From positions 211,143-275,142 of the forward strand of contig JANQBS010000026.1 in the NCBI GenBank assembly GCA_033085395.1: DNA of 64,000 nucleotides, given 5' to 3'. Below are positions 48,791 to 61,604 of the stretch, in pieces; the first letter of the stretch is position 1; each line of letters begins with the position of its first letter. Made by a program: the position numbers and the translations under genes. The notes under the pieces were generated by a model. It was given only the letters and a program-made list of their open reading frames with translations. It was not told where the DNA came from and did no database searches. The DNA is from Xanthoparmelia taractica (taxonomy: Eukaryota; Ascomycota; Lecanoromycetes; Lecanorales; Parmeliaceae).

Positions 48791-51600
48791 CTCTTTTGGA
48801 AGGACAACTAGGGGTCCATCCGAGAGAAATTCAATTTTGGCACTTATCATGTTCCTAGTCACACGGATGGGAGCTATTTACATCGAACCGTATCATTGTT
48901 CTACATTCCTACTTGATTGAAAAGATTCGCACGACCTTGCAAGCATATGATTCCTCCGAGTCCCTTAAGTCCTATACGCAATGCTCGTTTAGGGCTGATA
49001 TTTTAGCTTTAGTAAGCTAACGCTCTCGTCTAAATAGCCTCTTATAATATTTCGTAATCCATCTCGAACGTCCTCGGAAGTAGATACTGCAATATTAATT
49101 AGTAAGTCACGATGATAAAAAACAAGTCTTATCTATCATAAGCATTTTCTCGGCCTTTTTAGCTAGCTTAAATTTTTCATCTTATCGAGACTCTTTTTCG
49201 TCTTCTAACATAATTAACGAACGCCCTTCTATCACTTCCGCTCGTAATAGCTCCTCTAAATTTATTAAATCCTAATAAATAAAGATTCGCCGATATTAAT
49301 TCTAACTAAGCGAATTAGAATTAATATGGCCGAAGGCAGAATAGATAAAGATAAATAGTATCTAGGAAAGAATTAATAGTCTTAAAGGGGAATTAGTGAG
49401 CGAGATAAAGTGACGTAGCCGTTATTCATAATATCGTCTTTCAAGGCTTAATTGAGTAAGTTCTGCGCTAGAGCTCTATTCTCTATCGATAGTATTAGCT
49501 ATTAATCAACGAGAAATATATCCCCGTACTTATCTAGACTTTAAAGCTACTAGACCAAGTGAATACAGCGTATACGAACTCGAAAGTCGTTATAGTCACG
49601 AATTAACTATCGAAGATATAATAGCTGAGTAGCTATTTCAAGCCCTGAAGCGATTAAGAAGATCGTCTCGAAATTCGTCAAAGGCGCGCTTAGCTCGTGC
49701 GGCCCGCTGAATAACGTTAGACGTAAGTTAACCTACACAGAACTTAAATTATATATATTGTTACGTAGAAACTTAGTGATAAATTCTCTTTGCGACTTAA
49801 TTAGAAGCTTTAATATTATTTACTTTTCTTTCTCATAGAATACGATCACGAAAAAATAACTTTATAAAAAAAACTCGAAGCTAACTAATGAAATCCATAG
49901 ATTGATATACTAATCGACTTTCACCTGCAGCCTATAAGAAATTATAACGATAACCTTAATCTCGGCGTCTATCTTATTCACTTACACTCGCGAAAAGCCT
50001 CGTCGAAGATTAGCATTACGACGTAGAATATTATAGAATTAAAGAAAAGAAGTTAGGTCGAGAATACTGGTCGAGATATAGATATAAATTCGAGTAAGTA
50101 ATTACTTAAAACTAAGATGCCTTCAAAGAGTGTACGCATATAGAAATATCAACGCTTAATAAATGCGAAGAAAAATTTCGTACGATGACTTACGGAAAAT
50201 CGATAGTGAGAGCAGCATTAGAAAATCAAGAGCAGCTTCTCCCTAACGATATTAAGTTGTTATATTTAAAGAATATAATCTTTCAATAACTTACTATGAT
50301 AGAATATAGATTCTTATGCATATCGTGTAAATAAGACGGGTTACCGTGAATAATTGAAAGTATATAAACAAGATAGAGAACGAAAGATATTTAACTCGTT
50401 ATACGATAAATACGTCGATAATTAGATAATAAGACTTCTAGAAAATTAGTCAAAAAGCTTAAATGAAAATCAAAGAAAGACGACGATATATTAATTATCG
50501 TTAGGGTTTCGACTCTAATTTTAGTCTCTTTAATCGACGTGATATTAAAGATTATATAAAATATATTAATCATGAAATAAATCAATTAAAGAAAGACGTC
50601 GGCGCGACTTCACGATCTTAGAAGATAATAGCGTCGTATAAAGTATAGATAGATAAAGTATTTAGCCGCAAGAAGAGCGAGAGCACGAAGAACTTGCTCT
50701 ATAGAAATAAGACTCTTAATAATAATCAATACGACGACGATATCGTTAGTAGCGATGATATAAATTAAAGTGAGATTTATAATATAGATTAGTGATAGAA
50801 GAGGGGAATAAGAAATAAGAACGTATTGATAAATATAGGAGACTAAGTCTAAAGCGCGACGTACGGCGATATATCGAGATGAAGATAAGTCGTAAGAGAC
50901 GAGAGTTTATTGAGATATGTTGAGAGGAAAGAAAGATATTTAGAAGTGAGTCTATCAAAGACATTTAAAATAGCCTATCGAATAAGCTTTTCAAGGCTGT
51001 AGTGTTTTAAAATAGACTTCAAATATGGCCCACGTCCGGAAGGCCAAATTAGTGAAGCTTAACTCCACAATTAGTCTCAAGGTATTTCCACGTCGTTCAT
51101 TTCTTATCCACTTGTCCCATATCGCTGTGCAACCTCTAGCGAAGACAAGTTGCAATGATCGATATTATCTATTCTAACTTGAACGAGGTACGCCGATCCT
51201 ATCAAGAGAACCTCGGATGCAGTCTTCGGGACCTTCGCAGATAGCTCTCATAGTGTTTGTGGACGATGAGGTTGCGGTCAAGTACGGTCCTTGCGCTACA
51301 GTGTCATAATAGTTATGTATCTATCAAAGTTATAGGTTTCTAGAATAATTGTCTCTTTATAGGGTTAACCCGCGACGAAATTTAGTGCAGAAAAGCAGGC
51401 ACAGTGGAGTCTAGTAGAAAAATTAAATTTTGAATACATAATTCTCGCTGCTCCTCTCCTTTATAATTCTCTTAATCTTAGGGTTATTAAAGGGCTCTAG
51501 TATTTATCCTAAACAGAGCTTGATTCCTATAAATGTCGTACTATTCTTGGACTTGTATTTAGCTAGATATATTATCTCAAGCCTTCTGTAATGGCGCTGA
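48791..51600. other. Island edge and RIP-degraded DNA
   Basis: Normal composition persists to about 48990, then the sequence becomes AT-rich with TpA excess. A patch at about 51010-51300 is less mutated. No domain or terminal repeat is recognised; the short minus-strand frames at 50391 and 50746 have no support. Confidence 0.45.
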
Positions 51601-51615
51601 AATCATCGTCGTCGC

Positions 51616-51861
51616 GTGGCTTATTATAATATATCGAGTTTTTCGCTACTAACGCTTATAATCCTACGGGATTCGATTCGCGTAGATATGTATAAGATAT
51701 CCCTTATCTACCTTATTGCTATTGTTTTCTCCACTTTAGCGTGTCTGCTTGTGGGTTCTTTGTTTAGTCTAAGCTTTGCTAAAGAAGCTAATGAAGTCAT
51801 CAAGATTTCGTATCTTCGCGATCGATCGCTATCACTAATAAAGGTCGTCTCGAGTATTTAA
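51616..51861 (+). pseudogene. Possible membrane-protein remnant
   Basis: An 81-codon open frame with one long hydrophobic segment (LIYLIAIVFSTLACLLVGSL) followed by a charged tail. It lies in degraded DNA with no neighbours to support it. It may be part of a decayed membrane protein or chance. Confidence 0.25.
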
Positions 51862-53279
51862 GTGGTGGAGAATGAGATAATAATGCAATCGATGGATTTG
51901 TTCTGAGCTACCTTAGATGAATACTTGATGTGAGGTTATCGCAATAATCCCTTCTGCCTTCCAAGTCTCTTAGTGAATTTCGAGGCAATCGAGGAGATTG
52001 CTACGTGGCAAGTATTTGCATGACTATATCTAGTATGTTATATCCCGACCTCCTCTTATGATATTTCTTTGAATCTCGACGTGATATGTAAAGCGTCGCG
52101 GACGTGTCTTTTTCCGAAGATATAGAATTGGCGATTCGAGATAACGATACTGGATAACATGGGTTAGCTTCTATCTGTCTATAAGTTTGTCATCTGCAGA
52201 AATGGTTCTTCGATCTTTTCGAGGGCGAGAACGGTGTCGAACACGAAGGGTCGCTCGTATCAGTCATGTAGTCTCTATTAATATATTTCATTTATAATTT
52301 GTCACAGAGTTCGGCTTCAGACTCGGAATCCAGCGATCTAACGATAGTAATACGTCTTAATTATACTCTTACTACTTCCTATCGAGAAGCACTTTATAAG
52401 TTATTAAGATTTCCTGAGTCGAACATATAACGATAGTATATCTTCGAGTAAATCCCTCGTAAGCGAACTTCCGCGTAATCGAATTTTTATAAAGATTTGC
52501 GCGAATTAAGAAGAAAGATAAGAAGATTGAAGATATTATCGTAATAACATAATGAAAGAGTGATTACTGGCGCTAATGCTAAATCGAACCTGGAAGAGAT
52601 CTCTTGGGCGCATCGAGGGGACGATACTCGATCTATAATTAGCCAGATCTTGGTCGACGCCGACGGGCCGAGCCTCGAATAGTTACTTCGCTTTATATCG
52701 TCAGCTGTGTCTCAAAATCTTCGCTATGATCTCTATTTAGAACAATTATTATCAGAGTCTAAACTCACTGCGATAAGAAACAGTCGCTTAGTATCACTAT
52801 ATCACATCGAGGATTTCGAAGCTGGAGTTCGAGACAATCCGATACGGATTTCAATGTACTTTGGCAATCCCAGAGCATCGGCATAATGATTTCAAAGCAA
52901 GATTCACGGTCCCGTCGTAGCGATGGCGAATATAAGGGCTTATGCTATAAATTTAAAGGCGCGTTTAGATACAAAAAAAAATATAATTATATTATAAGAA
53001 GAATCTTAAGCGGCACGGTCTGACGAAGGCTCTAGTGTATATTAGTTAAAAATTGTGATCTAGTTAAATTCTAATATCCTCATAGAATAACTTGAAATTA
53101 TTGTAACCCCCGAAGTCGGAAATATCGCTAGGGATAATCGTTAAGAGTTAATATTCGCTATAAGTCAAGAACAACGTTTATCGTTAACTTAGCATAGTTA
53201 TAATAAGAATATAATTGCTATTAAAGATATAAAGAATTCGAAAGATCTATAACTATAGATATATAAGGTATTGAAACTT
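51862..53279. other. Unassigned degraded DNA
   Basis: Intermediate composition; patches near 52.2 kb and 52.6-52.95 kb keep GC. No continuous frame was recognised. The N-terminal part of the downstream NACHT gene may lie here. Confidence 0.35.
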
Positions 53280-56003
53280 CGGGAACCGGATTCGATAGCA
53301 GCTTATAAATGTCGATTAATCTCTATTATTATCGATTGCGTAGATTCTTCTCTAAGCCCTAAGCTTATCGAGATTATTATTAAATTAGATTTATAAGATC
53401 GAGAAGCCTATTAATAAGTTATTAATCTTAATAAGAAATTAATTAAAGTGCGAAAATAGAATAAAAAGATTATTAAATTTATTCTCTAATTCAACGATAT
53501 CGTTTCTTAAGCTTTTAGCGTCTAATTATACGCGATATTAGCGTGATTAGAGATATCGATTCTTCTTTCGATAAGCTATGCTCTAATATAAAGCTCTACT
53601 AATAACTACTAAATTAAAGTATAATTATTATTGAATTCCTTATAATAGAGTTATACTATAATAGAAGGCCTTAATTGCATTTCTAATCTTTTACGTTTAT
53701 ATAGAATTATAGAAGAGCTTCATCTACGGGATATTAATAAGCCTACTCGTTTAGACTTCGTCTAGGCTGTTATAAAGCTCTATTCTAATATCTTTGAGTA
53801 TTAAACTCGACTAATTTATTATCTATCTTAGAGTTTATTTAAGCGAGGTATTTAAGATATATTAAAGCTAAACAACTAAGAAAATATACTAAAAAAAGTT
53901 TAAATCTTCAATGATAATTATATATAATATTATACACTCTTCGATAGAGAGAGAGAAAAAGTATTCTATAACAATATATCGACTTATATATTGCTATTAG
54001 TTGATATTTAGAAACGTATCTTAGATATATTTAAGATATCTTAAGCGAGTAGATAGTAAGATCGTCGAGATAATAAAGAGATCGAATTATTTAAGACTCT
54101 AATATTCGATTATAAAAGCGATAAGAACTCGATCTCTATAAGAGTTTCTAATATCTGCGAATAATTCTTTAAGAATAATAGATTTCTAAAGTGACGGGAT
54201 AGTAAGTATTTAAGACTTCTCTAAATCTCTACGGGCCTCGGATATAAAAAGTCTATACTATCGCGATCCTTAATCGACGAGAGAAGAGTTTATACTAATG
54301 CTATAATCTTAATTATTTACTATTTTTTCTTCAAGGATAATCAAAAATAGCGTATACGTGATGCTAATGCGCTAAGTGCTATGCTTTATTAGCTCTTTAA
54401 GAATATCGCTCTCGTTAGTTATACGCTTTCGAGTGCTAAGAGCTATAGTTAGAAGCTATAAGATATATTCGGCGAGCTCTAAGGGATTCTAATTAAATGC
54501 GCTTAAGATTTAGAAGTAGACGAAATTATTTATATTCTTAATGCTTTAGACGAGTGCGAAAAGAATTCGAGAAGTTAACTACTAAAGAAGCTAGTGAACT
54601 TCTCCTTATACATTAAAGCATATAAGAGCTCTTTATATAGACTTAAGTTTCTTATAATTAGTCGTTCTTACGATAATTTAAAGGAGAGATTTCAATTATT
54701 CTTAGATATTAATACTTATTTATATTTCGATAGCGATAATAAATTATAGATAATCGACTAGAAAATTAATCTAGTAATTAAGCACGAAATGTCACGTATT
54801 GCGAAAGACTTTAGTGCTGAGCATTATAAGCGCATCTCCGATCGTTTAAAGAAGATAGATAATCGTAACTATCTCTAGCTTTTTCTTATTCTTAATATTA
54901 TTACGAGATCTCGAAGCAAGTATAATAAGATATCGAGCATAGATTCCTTATTATCTAGTCTATCGTTAAAAGTCTTCGAGACGTACGAAGAGATTTTGTT
55001 TAGGAGCTTAGACAAGGTTATAGCTCGAGTTCTGCTTCAGCTTATTGTGGTAGTTATAAGGTCGCTTAGTCTTCAGAAAGTCAATATTGTCTTAATACTA
55101 GCAACTTAGAAAGGAAATTATATATCGTATAGAAAACTTGATTTATGGCCTCAAGATGGTTTTAAATCCACTATCTAGAATATATGCGATCTCTTCGTTA
55201 GCGTTCACGATGGAAAGATATTCTTGATTTATTAGACTGCAAGAGAGTTTCTTATTCGAAATATCGAATTGCCTGAATTACAGTTAGATAAGTGACAAGG
55301 ATACTTGAATATGGCAACGGCCCACTACACAATGTCCCAGATCTATCTCGATTACCTTAACTTTGATAACTTCGCTAGTATATTCTAGAATTAGCTAAAT
55401 AAAGACGATTGTACTTAACAAGGAGATTAATCTTATTTTCTTAACTATATAGCTCTCAACTAGACTGTTTATTATATTTTATAGAATAGCGAACGAGCTA
55501 AAGATTTATGAAGCGCTGCAAAAAATCTATATAACATATTACTATTACAACAAAGCTACTAATTCAAGATATACTATAATTCTACTTATCTAGTATCTAA
55601 GTACTAGACTAGCTTGAGAATAGCATCTCTACTTAGACTAAAATACGTCGCTAAAAGATTCTTATATAAAGGGGCTAATATCAACGCTTAAGGTGAAGAG
55701 TATAATAACGCACTACAGGTAGCGTTATTTAGAGGTCATGATCAAGTGATATAGATGCTGCTTGAGAAAGGGGCTAATATCAACGCTTAAGGTGAAAGAT
55801 ATGGCAACGCACTGCAGGCAGCGTTAGAAGGAGGTCATGATCAAGTGGTGCAGATGCTGCTTAAGAAAGGGGCTAATGTCAACGCTCAAGGTGGAGAGTA
55901 TGGCAACGTACTGCAGGCAGCGTTATCAGGAGGTCATGATCAAGTGGTGTAGATACTGCTTGAGAAAGGGGCTGATGTCAACGCTCAAGGTGGAGAGTAT
56001 GGC
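53280..56003 (+). pseudogene. NACHT-ankyrin receptor relic
   Basis: A plus-strand frame with many TAA/TAG/TGA stops. The P-loop region at about 54220-54265 reads ISTGLGYKKSILSRSLIDE, which fits a fungal NACHT P-loop GPGxGKS after C-to-T/G-to-A changes. YFFFKDNQK follows, and the Walker B region is at about 54525-54570 (IIYILNALDECEKNSR). An ITSRS-like sensor segment (IISRSYDNLKERF) is at about 54650-54680. A winged-helix-like part precedes IHQTAREFL-type sequence near 55240. The array of 99-bp ankyrin units at 55671-56003 forms the C-terminus and then breaks into unrelated sequence. Such proteins are fungal NLR-like innate immune or incompatibility receptors; this copy is dead. Confidence 0.75.
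55671..56003 (+). repeat. 99-bp ankyrin-unit array
   Basis: Units start exactly at 55671, 55770, 55869 and 55968 (the last one partial). Each encodes a 33-residue ankyrin repeat with GANxNAQG, NALQAAL and GGHDQVVQMLLEKGA. Units 1 and 2 have TAA where units 3 and 4 have CAA. Near identity at DNA level points to recent unit duplication or conversion. Confidence 0.9.
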
Positions 56004-56057
56004 AGCCTTATTCCGAAGTCATGACAAAGCACTGACGACCATGAACAATCTGGCCGA

Positions 56058-56234
56058 GACCTACGCCCTCTCAGACGCAGTATCAGAAATAGACTCTGCT
56101 TGTTGCTAGGTATCTGCTTGGGAATACTTTGCTTGTTTTCAGCGTTGAGAATTGCTTGGGAAAAACTGCTTGGGAATATCAATAAGATAATAACATTAGT
56201 TTATTTTTCAACTAAGCATAACCTTATGAATAGA
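56058..56234. repeat. Repeat S, copy 2
   Basis: Aligns with 37570-37802. It directly follows a short piece (about 56022-56057) reading ALTTMNNLAETY, a tetratricopeptide-type fragment fused out of context behind the ankyrin array. Confidence 0.65.
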
Positions 56235-56235
56235 A

Positions 56236-56760
56236 CGAGCTGCTGAGGGCATTGAGGCGGGTTTTATACTTCACAGCGTTAAAAGTATAACAGATGGTCG
56301 AGATAGATATATCGCGTTCCAGCTACATATTCTAGTCGCGATACGAGTTTATGACCCCGTTGCCTAACGACTATAGCCGATTAGAGCTACGTGCAATTGT
56401 GTAGATTATCGGAGCACACAATCTGCATGCGCCCACCTCTACGTGAGTTACTACCTCATTTACACGATATTTGCTCTAACTTACGTAGTGGCTTTTTATA
56501 CGCTTGAATACAGTATTAAGAAAAGACCGGTAGGGAAATCAGCATCAAACGAGCAATTAAGAATCAACGCAGATAGAAGTAGTTTCCGGGTTAAGTGCTC
56601 TATATTCTCTAATCGAGCAACGACGTGAAACCTTTCTCAGACATCTTAATGATAAGCTCGAATTAATTATCGAGGACATCAGACACAATATCATAAATCA
56701 TGAACCTGCAAACGCATAGGAACCCAGCCTGTGCTCCGCTCAAACGCTTTCACTGTCTTA
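56236..56760 (+). repeat. Repeat R, uninterrupted copy (empty site)
   Basis: Collinear with 24428-24636 + 32729-32856 + 33254-33450. It lacks both insertions, and the chromovirus target ACGTG is present once (56450-56454). One frame (VVSGLSALYSLIEQRRE, HLNDKLELIIEDIRHN) looks protein-like, so repeat R may derive from a host gene family that I cannot name. Confidence 0.8.
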
Positions 56761-56879
56761 TATACCTCTTTTCCGCCGCCGCATACCGGCTTTAAGTCTA
56801 TACAAGACGACCCTAGCTATTAATAATAACGATTGAAGATACTATTTCGTATCATGTGCTTCATTACTTTAATCCGCAC

Positions 56880-59870
56880 ATAATTGTATCTCTTTCACTT
56901 TAGTATACTCACTTCGACCGACGTTAAGCAATTTTAAGTTGTTAAGAGTACGAAGCGTTAAAGGGTGGTCACTGCTCCATGCCTTCTCGTATTTATCCAG
57001 CGCCCGTTGATATATCTCCTTCGCCTCGATATGCTTGCCCTAATTAGCGTAGAGAACGCCTAGATTATTAATGATATTCAGTGCATTAAGTGCAGACATA
57101 TGATTGGGACCCAAGGCTTTCTCGTATCCCTTCAGTGCCCGCTGGTATATCTTCTCGGTCTCAGTCATCTTTCCCTAATTCGCATAGAGATCGCCCAGAT
57201 TATGAAAAGCATTATCAGATCCGGAACACCCAGTTTCGTTTGAAGTATTTAACTTCAGAAGAAATTGTATACATCGATCTGCGTGAGGAAGTAGTCGCTG
57301 CTGTGTGAGCTAGTACTCCGACTTCGACTGGCTAGGTACTGTAGAATCGATAATAGTAGAAGTCAGTATAATATTATCCTCTTGGCCGCGACTAATTAAC
57401 TTCGTGCATTAGTCGTGAATTACCGAATAAATCGAGTAGCTCTCTATAAGCTTATACGACTCGATTAAAGAGTAGATAAGTAATGTTCTTATAATTTCCT
57501 TAAAGCTAATTTCGCTTTTGATTAGTTCTCTAAATTAGAAGTACTCGTATAAGTTATATCTTCCGCGAGAGAGTAGTTTATATTACATATTCTGGTAATC
57601 GAGATATATTTACAATTGAAGGAACTTTACCGCCGATGAAGTATCTTGCTTAATACGTTCGTAGAAGATTATTCAAGTCGTTTAAATAGACTCGTTCGCG
57701 TAGTTACGAAGTTAAATAACCTTCTCTAACACTTCGGACCACGAGGATTCATATAGTTTTAGATACTTCGGATAGCTCGTACCGCTCTCGCGTATATACT
57801 TGCCGGCTTAAACGAGAGCTAAGGGAAGACAGCCTAATCTTTTCGCTAGCTTGTTTAGATCTAATAAGCTAATTAACTTTACACGCTTTGAGAACTCGTA
57901 AAGAGATATATCGCATCTCTTGAAGATCGTACCAGGCCTAATCGACTATAGAGAAGCTCGAGGCCTTGCTTAAGAGTCAGCCTTCCCACTTCGGTCGTCG
58001 ATATCCCGACTTCGGTTAGGGAGGGAAGGCGAGTGGTAATAAGTAAAGAGTTATAATTAGTGAGTGGAAAGAACAATAACACGTCGTAAGCCTACGAGTC
58101 TTTATTATCTAACTAATATTTTCGATTAACATTATTAATGACTATAAGTCACTGGCGATTTCCTTTAAGAGCAAGTCATCTTAGAATAGCACGTGCTTTC
58201 GCTTTCACGTCCGGAGTATGTAAAGTCCCGTCGACTAAAGGTTTCAGTCGACGGCTGGTGGACATATACTTTCCAAACGCCGCAAGACTCTGCAAGAGCG
58301 TGTCTTTACTGTTATCATTTAGCCATAGTATCACGCTATAGGTTTCTTAATGTTTTCTAACATACGCGAGAGTTAGCTACGTTTTCCCGATCCCGCCGAG
58401 GCCGTGGAGAATATATATCTTTCGTCGATTTGGTGTACTTATGAAAAGAAGATACTATTTAATCTCTATTATTTCGCGAACTCGATCGATAAAAGAACCA
58501 GTGATCGATAACCGAGCAAGAGAGAACTCGACACGAAACTTTTCGTCCGCTAAGAGGTGGAATTAATTAGTCTTAAATAATCATTGTTATACTAATAGAT
58601 TTATATACAAAATCGAAATAGCTTGAAGGCGACAAAGTAATTTCCTTTCTCTTTTGATATCTCTTTCTAATAGTATAAAGAAGAGAGAATTTAATAGAGC
58701 CGTTATAGGGAACATCAGCGCTATATATAATCTATAATCTACTACTTATCTAGTACCTATTAAGAAAGCAGCTTCACAATTCCTATCGAGCTTTTTCCCT
58801 TAACGTAAATACAACATTAATATTCTGGCCTACTCCTTCTAAGGACCAACGTAGTAAACGTCTATAGTCTACTCACTCATTTCCGCAGTCGCCGTCTATG
58901 TGCGGGCAATCTAATATTCTAAGATAATATTAAAAAGTTCTTTGATATACGACGCCGTCGAGACCGCCGCGTAACCTTGCCACGTATCGTTTTTATAAGA
59001 ATTCGAGTAATCGTAAATACCTCAAATCGCAACGCACGAGAAATTATTCATAAGCCCTATCGCTTTCATTTCAAAATATAAAATATTATACTCTTTAATT
59101 AGCCGATCCCGAGCAATTATATCTTTTATTAATTTATTCGCTAATATAATAAGACCGTAATGCATTATCGACTCGTTCGGGTTAAGCTCACGCCGCAGTC
59201 GCCGAAGTAGCGACGAAGATATACTATCACAATCGATATCGCACCTACAATTATCTCCACTATAAGTATAGCTAGATTCGTATAGCCTATCGTGCTCTGC
59301 GCCTAAATATTAATATTTCTCTCGCAGTCTTGGATTTTTAACTATCATCAATCGAATCGACTCGGCGATATAATTATTCTTCCTCTCGTGATCTGCGCTT
59401 AGCTTAATTAACGCGCTCAAGAAAATTATTAATAGCGAGTTTAAGAAACTCGTTTACTCGAACTCTCGATCTTAAATCGCCTTATTAAAGTTATAGAAAA
59501 TCACATCACCTTCTTTCTTGATAAGATAGTCAATCACGATATTCCCGAATCTAATATTATGCTTATCGCTAAATATCTCTTCTTCGATATCGATTATCAA
59601 TTCGATTCGAATAGACTCGAAGCTACGTAATATATCTTTAATCACGCTAACGACTAAGACGATATCGTATCTCTCTTTCGAAAGGTATACGATAATAACG
59701 TTATAATCACCGATGCGATTAAAGATATAGACGTTGTCGTTATAAGGGAACTTAATCGATAATAAAGAGTGCTCCTCGTCCAGCAGCTCTCAGGCTATTA
59801 TATACTTCGTCTACACCGCATAGATTTATCTTATCGTGTAGTCCTAGCGACGTATACCTTGTTAGGTTTT
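56880..59870 (-). pseudogene. PNP_UDP-NB-ARC-TPR receptor relic
   Basis: Read from about 59870 down. The phosphorylase-like N-terminal domain (about 59860-58900) shows DEEHSLL, FESIRIEL, IRFGNIVI, the segment LRRLRRELNPNE and GYAAVSTASYIKELFNIILE. NB-ARC follows: P-loop HGLGGIGKT at about 58410-58377, then TLAYVRKH and SVILWLNDNSKDTLL, Walker B-like WLIVINNV at about 58160-58110, and a sensor LLITTRLPSL near 58050-58020. The C-terminus has kinesin-light-chain-type TPRs (about 57220-56930: IYQRALKGYEKALGPNH, LGVLYAN, IYQRALDKYEKAW). Stops are mainly at Trp/Gln codons. This PNP_UDP-NB-ARC-TPR order is a known fungal NLR-like architecture. The gene is inactive. Confidence 0.82.
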
Positions 59871-60613
59871 TAATATGTCCTCGTGAGATGCGACGCTAAT
59901 AATAAGGTGATAATCGATCGTGTAGCTTTTTAAGCTTGCAAATCCCTATTAATTATCGCTTAGTAATATGAAGTCTTAATATAGAGAAGGATAAGATAAG
60001 ATAGTCGTTATCTTTGACCTTGCAAATCACGACCTGGTCTTTCGAAACGCATAGAAGATTTTGAGTCGAAATATAGTAGATAACTTATATAATTAGATTG
60101 ATAATATAGAAAACTATGCTTCACAAAGTTGGTGCGTCTTATAGATCGCCTTAGCGTTTTTATCACAGCGAGGTTAAAGAACGCTAAAGGCTTAGCCGTA
60201 CTTCAATCCCGCGAGCTTCCTCCATAACCTACTAAATAGATAAGTTAGTAACTGCGCGAATTAAAAGAATCGTATTTTATATATTCGATTAACGTTCTCG
60301 AATAAGATACGAGATTAGCTATCACTTTAAGTGCAGACTTTAAGTTCTTTTAATAAAAGAAATCTAGCGTTATAAAAAGACGGCGAGAGAAGAATTGCTA
60401 CGATTCATCGAAAAGAACGTATTATAATATTCACAATATATGCTAACGAAATGCGTAGGTATAACGATTATCAAAACTGTATCATGTAAGGCGCACAGCT
60501 CTTACACATAATAACAATCCCTCGGTGATCTTAATTAGATTTATTACTTCGGAGATATTCTTATTATCTAATACCTTTTGGCAAAATCTATTCACTCGAT
60601 ATATAATCTCAAA
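59871..60613. other. Unassigned degraded DNA
   Basis: Upstream flank of the dead receptor gene. AT-rich, with no recognised gene or terminal repeat. Confidence 0.4.
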
Positions 60614-60889
60614 TACGGGTCGGAAAGGTGTGGTATATTTGATGGTATGGGACTGGTTTTTCGAATACCATACCAAAAGGTATGGGATATCCCATACTCC
60701 CATTGGGTTTTTAATACATATATTACGTAATATTTTTTTATATTCTAAAAATATGTAAAAAGCTTAAGCGAACGCTTATGTAATTATAAAATTCTATAAA
60801 TAGATTAAAAAGATATAATTTTTTAAAAAAAGTTGAAAAAAAGTTAAAAACGACTATATTCAACAGATACCACACCTTTACGACCCGTA
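60614..60889 (-). mobile_element. MITE copy 4
   Basis: 276 bp, same orientation as copy 2, termini TACGGGTCGG and CGACCCGTA (one TTTACG variant near the right end). The flanks ATCTCAAA and CTTAAGAG do not match, so its target duplication is lost or it arose by recombination. Confidence 0.88.
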
Positions 60890-61284
60890 CTTAAGAGAAT
60901 ATAAAATTAATTTATAAAGAGATTATAGACGAAGACGATAACGCTAAGTTCGTTCGAGATCTCTTTTAAAGTCTTTCAGCGTATTTAAAAATAAAATATT
61001 TATTTATTTATCTTTATTATCGGCGAAGAAGAATTTATTTAAAAATAATTTAAATATATTAGCAAAGACTTAAAAAAGCGACTAAAAGAACTTATCTAAG
61101 ACGTTTAATAACGTTAAAGCAAGAAATATTAATAACGAATATATTTATAATATATATATAGAATTAAGTGATTAAAAGAATAATAGAAGAAGAGATAAAA
61201 GAAATATTAATATTGCTAAGTTAGCAATATTCCTTTCTGATGATCCAACGCGTAGAATAATTTAAATTCAAATATCTCTTTAGT
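60890..61284. other. Unassigned RIP-degraded DNA
   Basis: AT-rich, no feature recognised. An 18-bp inverted repeat AATATTGCTAAGTTAGCAATATT lies near 61210-61232. Confidence 0.4.
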
Positions 61285-61540
61285 TCTATAATCGAAATTG
61301 ATAATAGCTATCTTATTAGAAAGCGTAAGTTTAGCTCTATAATCTAAAAAAATAATCTAATAATTTTAATAGAATTAAAAGAAATAATTTAAGATATTAT
61401 TATTTCGCTAATAAATTTTTAATAAGAACTCTTCGAGAGATCTAGCGAGCTAATTTAATAAGTCTAATTAAAGAACGCAATAAGATTAAATTTAAGATTT
61501 TAGAGCTCGACGCTAGCTTATTCTTTTATATATATTAACA
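61285..61540. repeat. Degenerate ~260-bp repeat, copy 1
   Basis: Diverged relative of 62003-62270, sharing GAAAGCG(T/C)AAGTT, then AAATTTTTAAT, and the well conserved end ACGCTAGCTTATTCTTTTAT. Confidence 0.55.
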
Positions 61541-61604
61541 TACTAATCTTTTTTTTTAATTTAAATATATTTTTCTATTATTCGAAGAATTTTCATTAAT
61601 TAAA

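Noticed and set aside
58138..58341. 67-codon plus-strand open frame
   Set aside because: Antisense to the NB-ARC part of the dead receptor gene.
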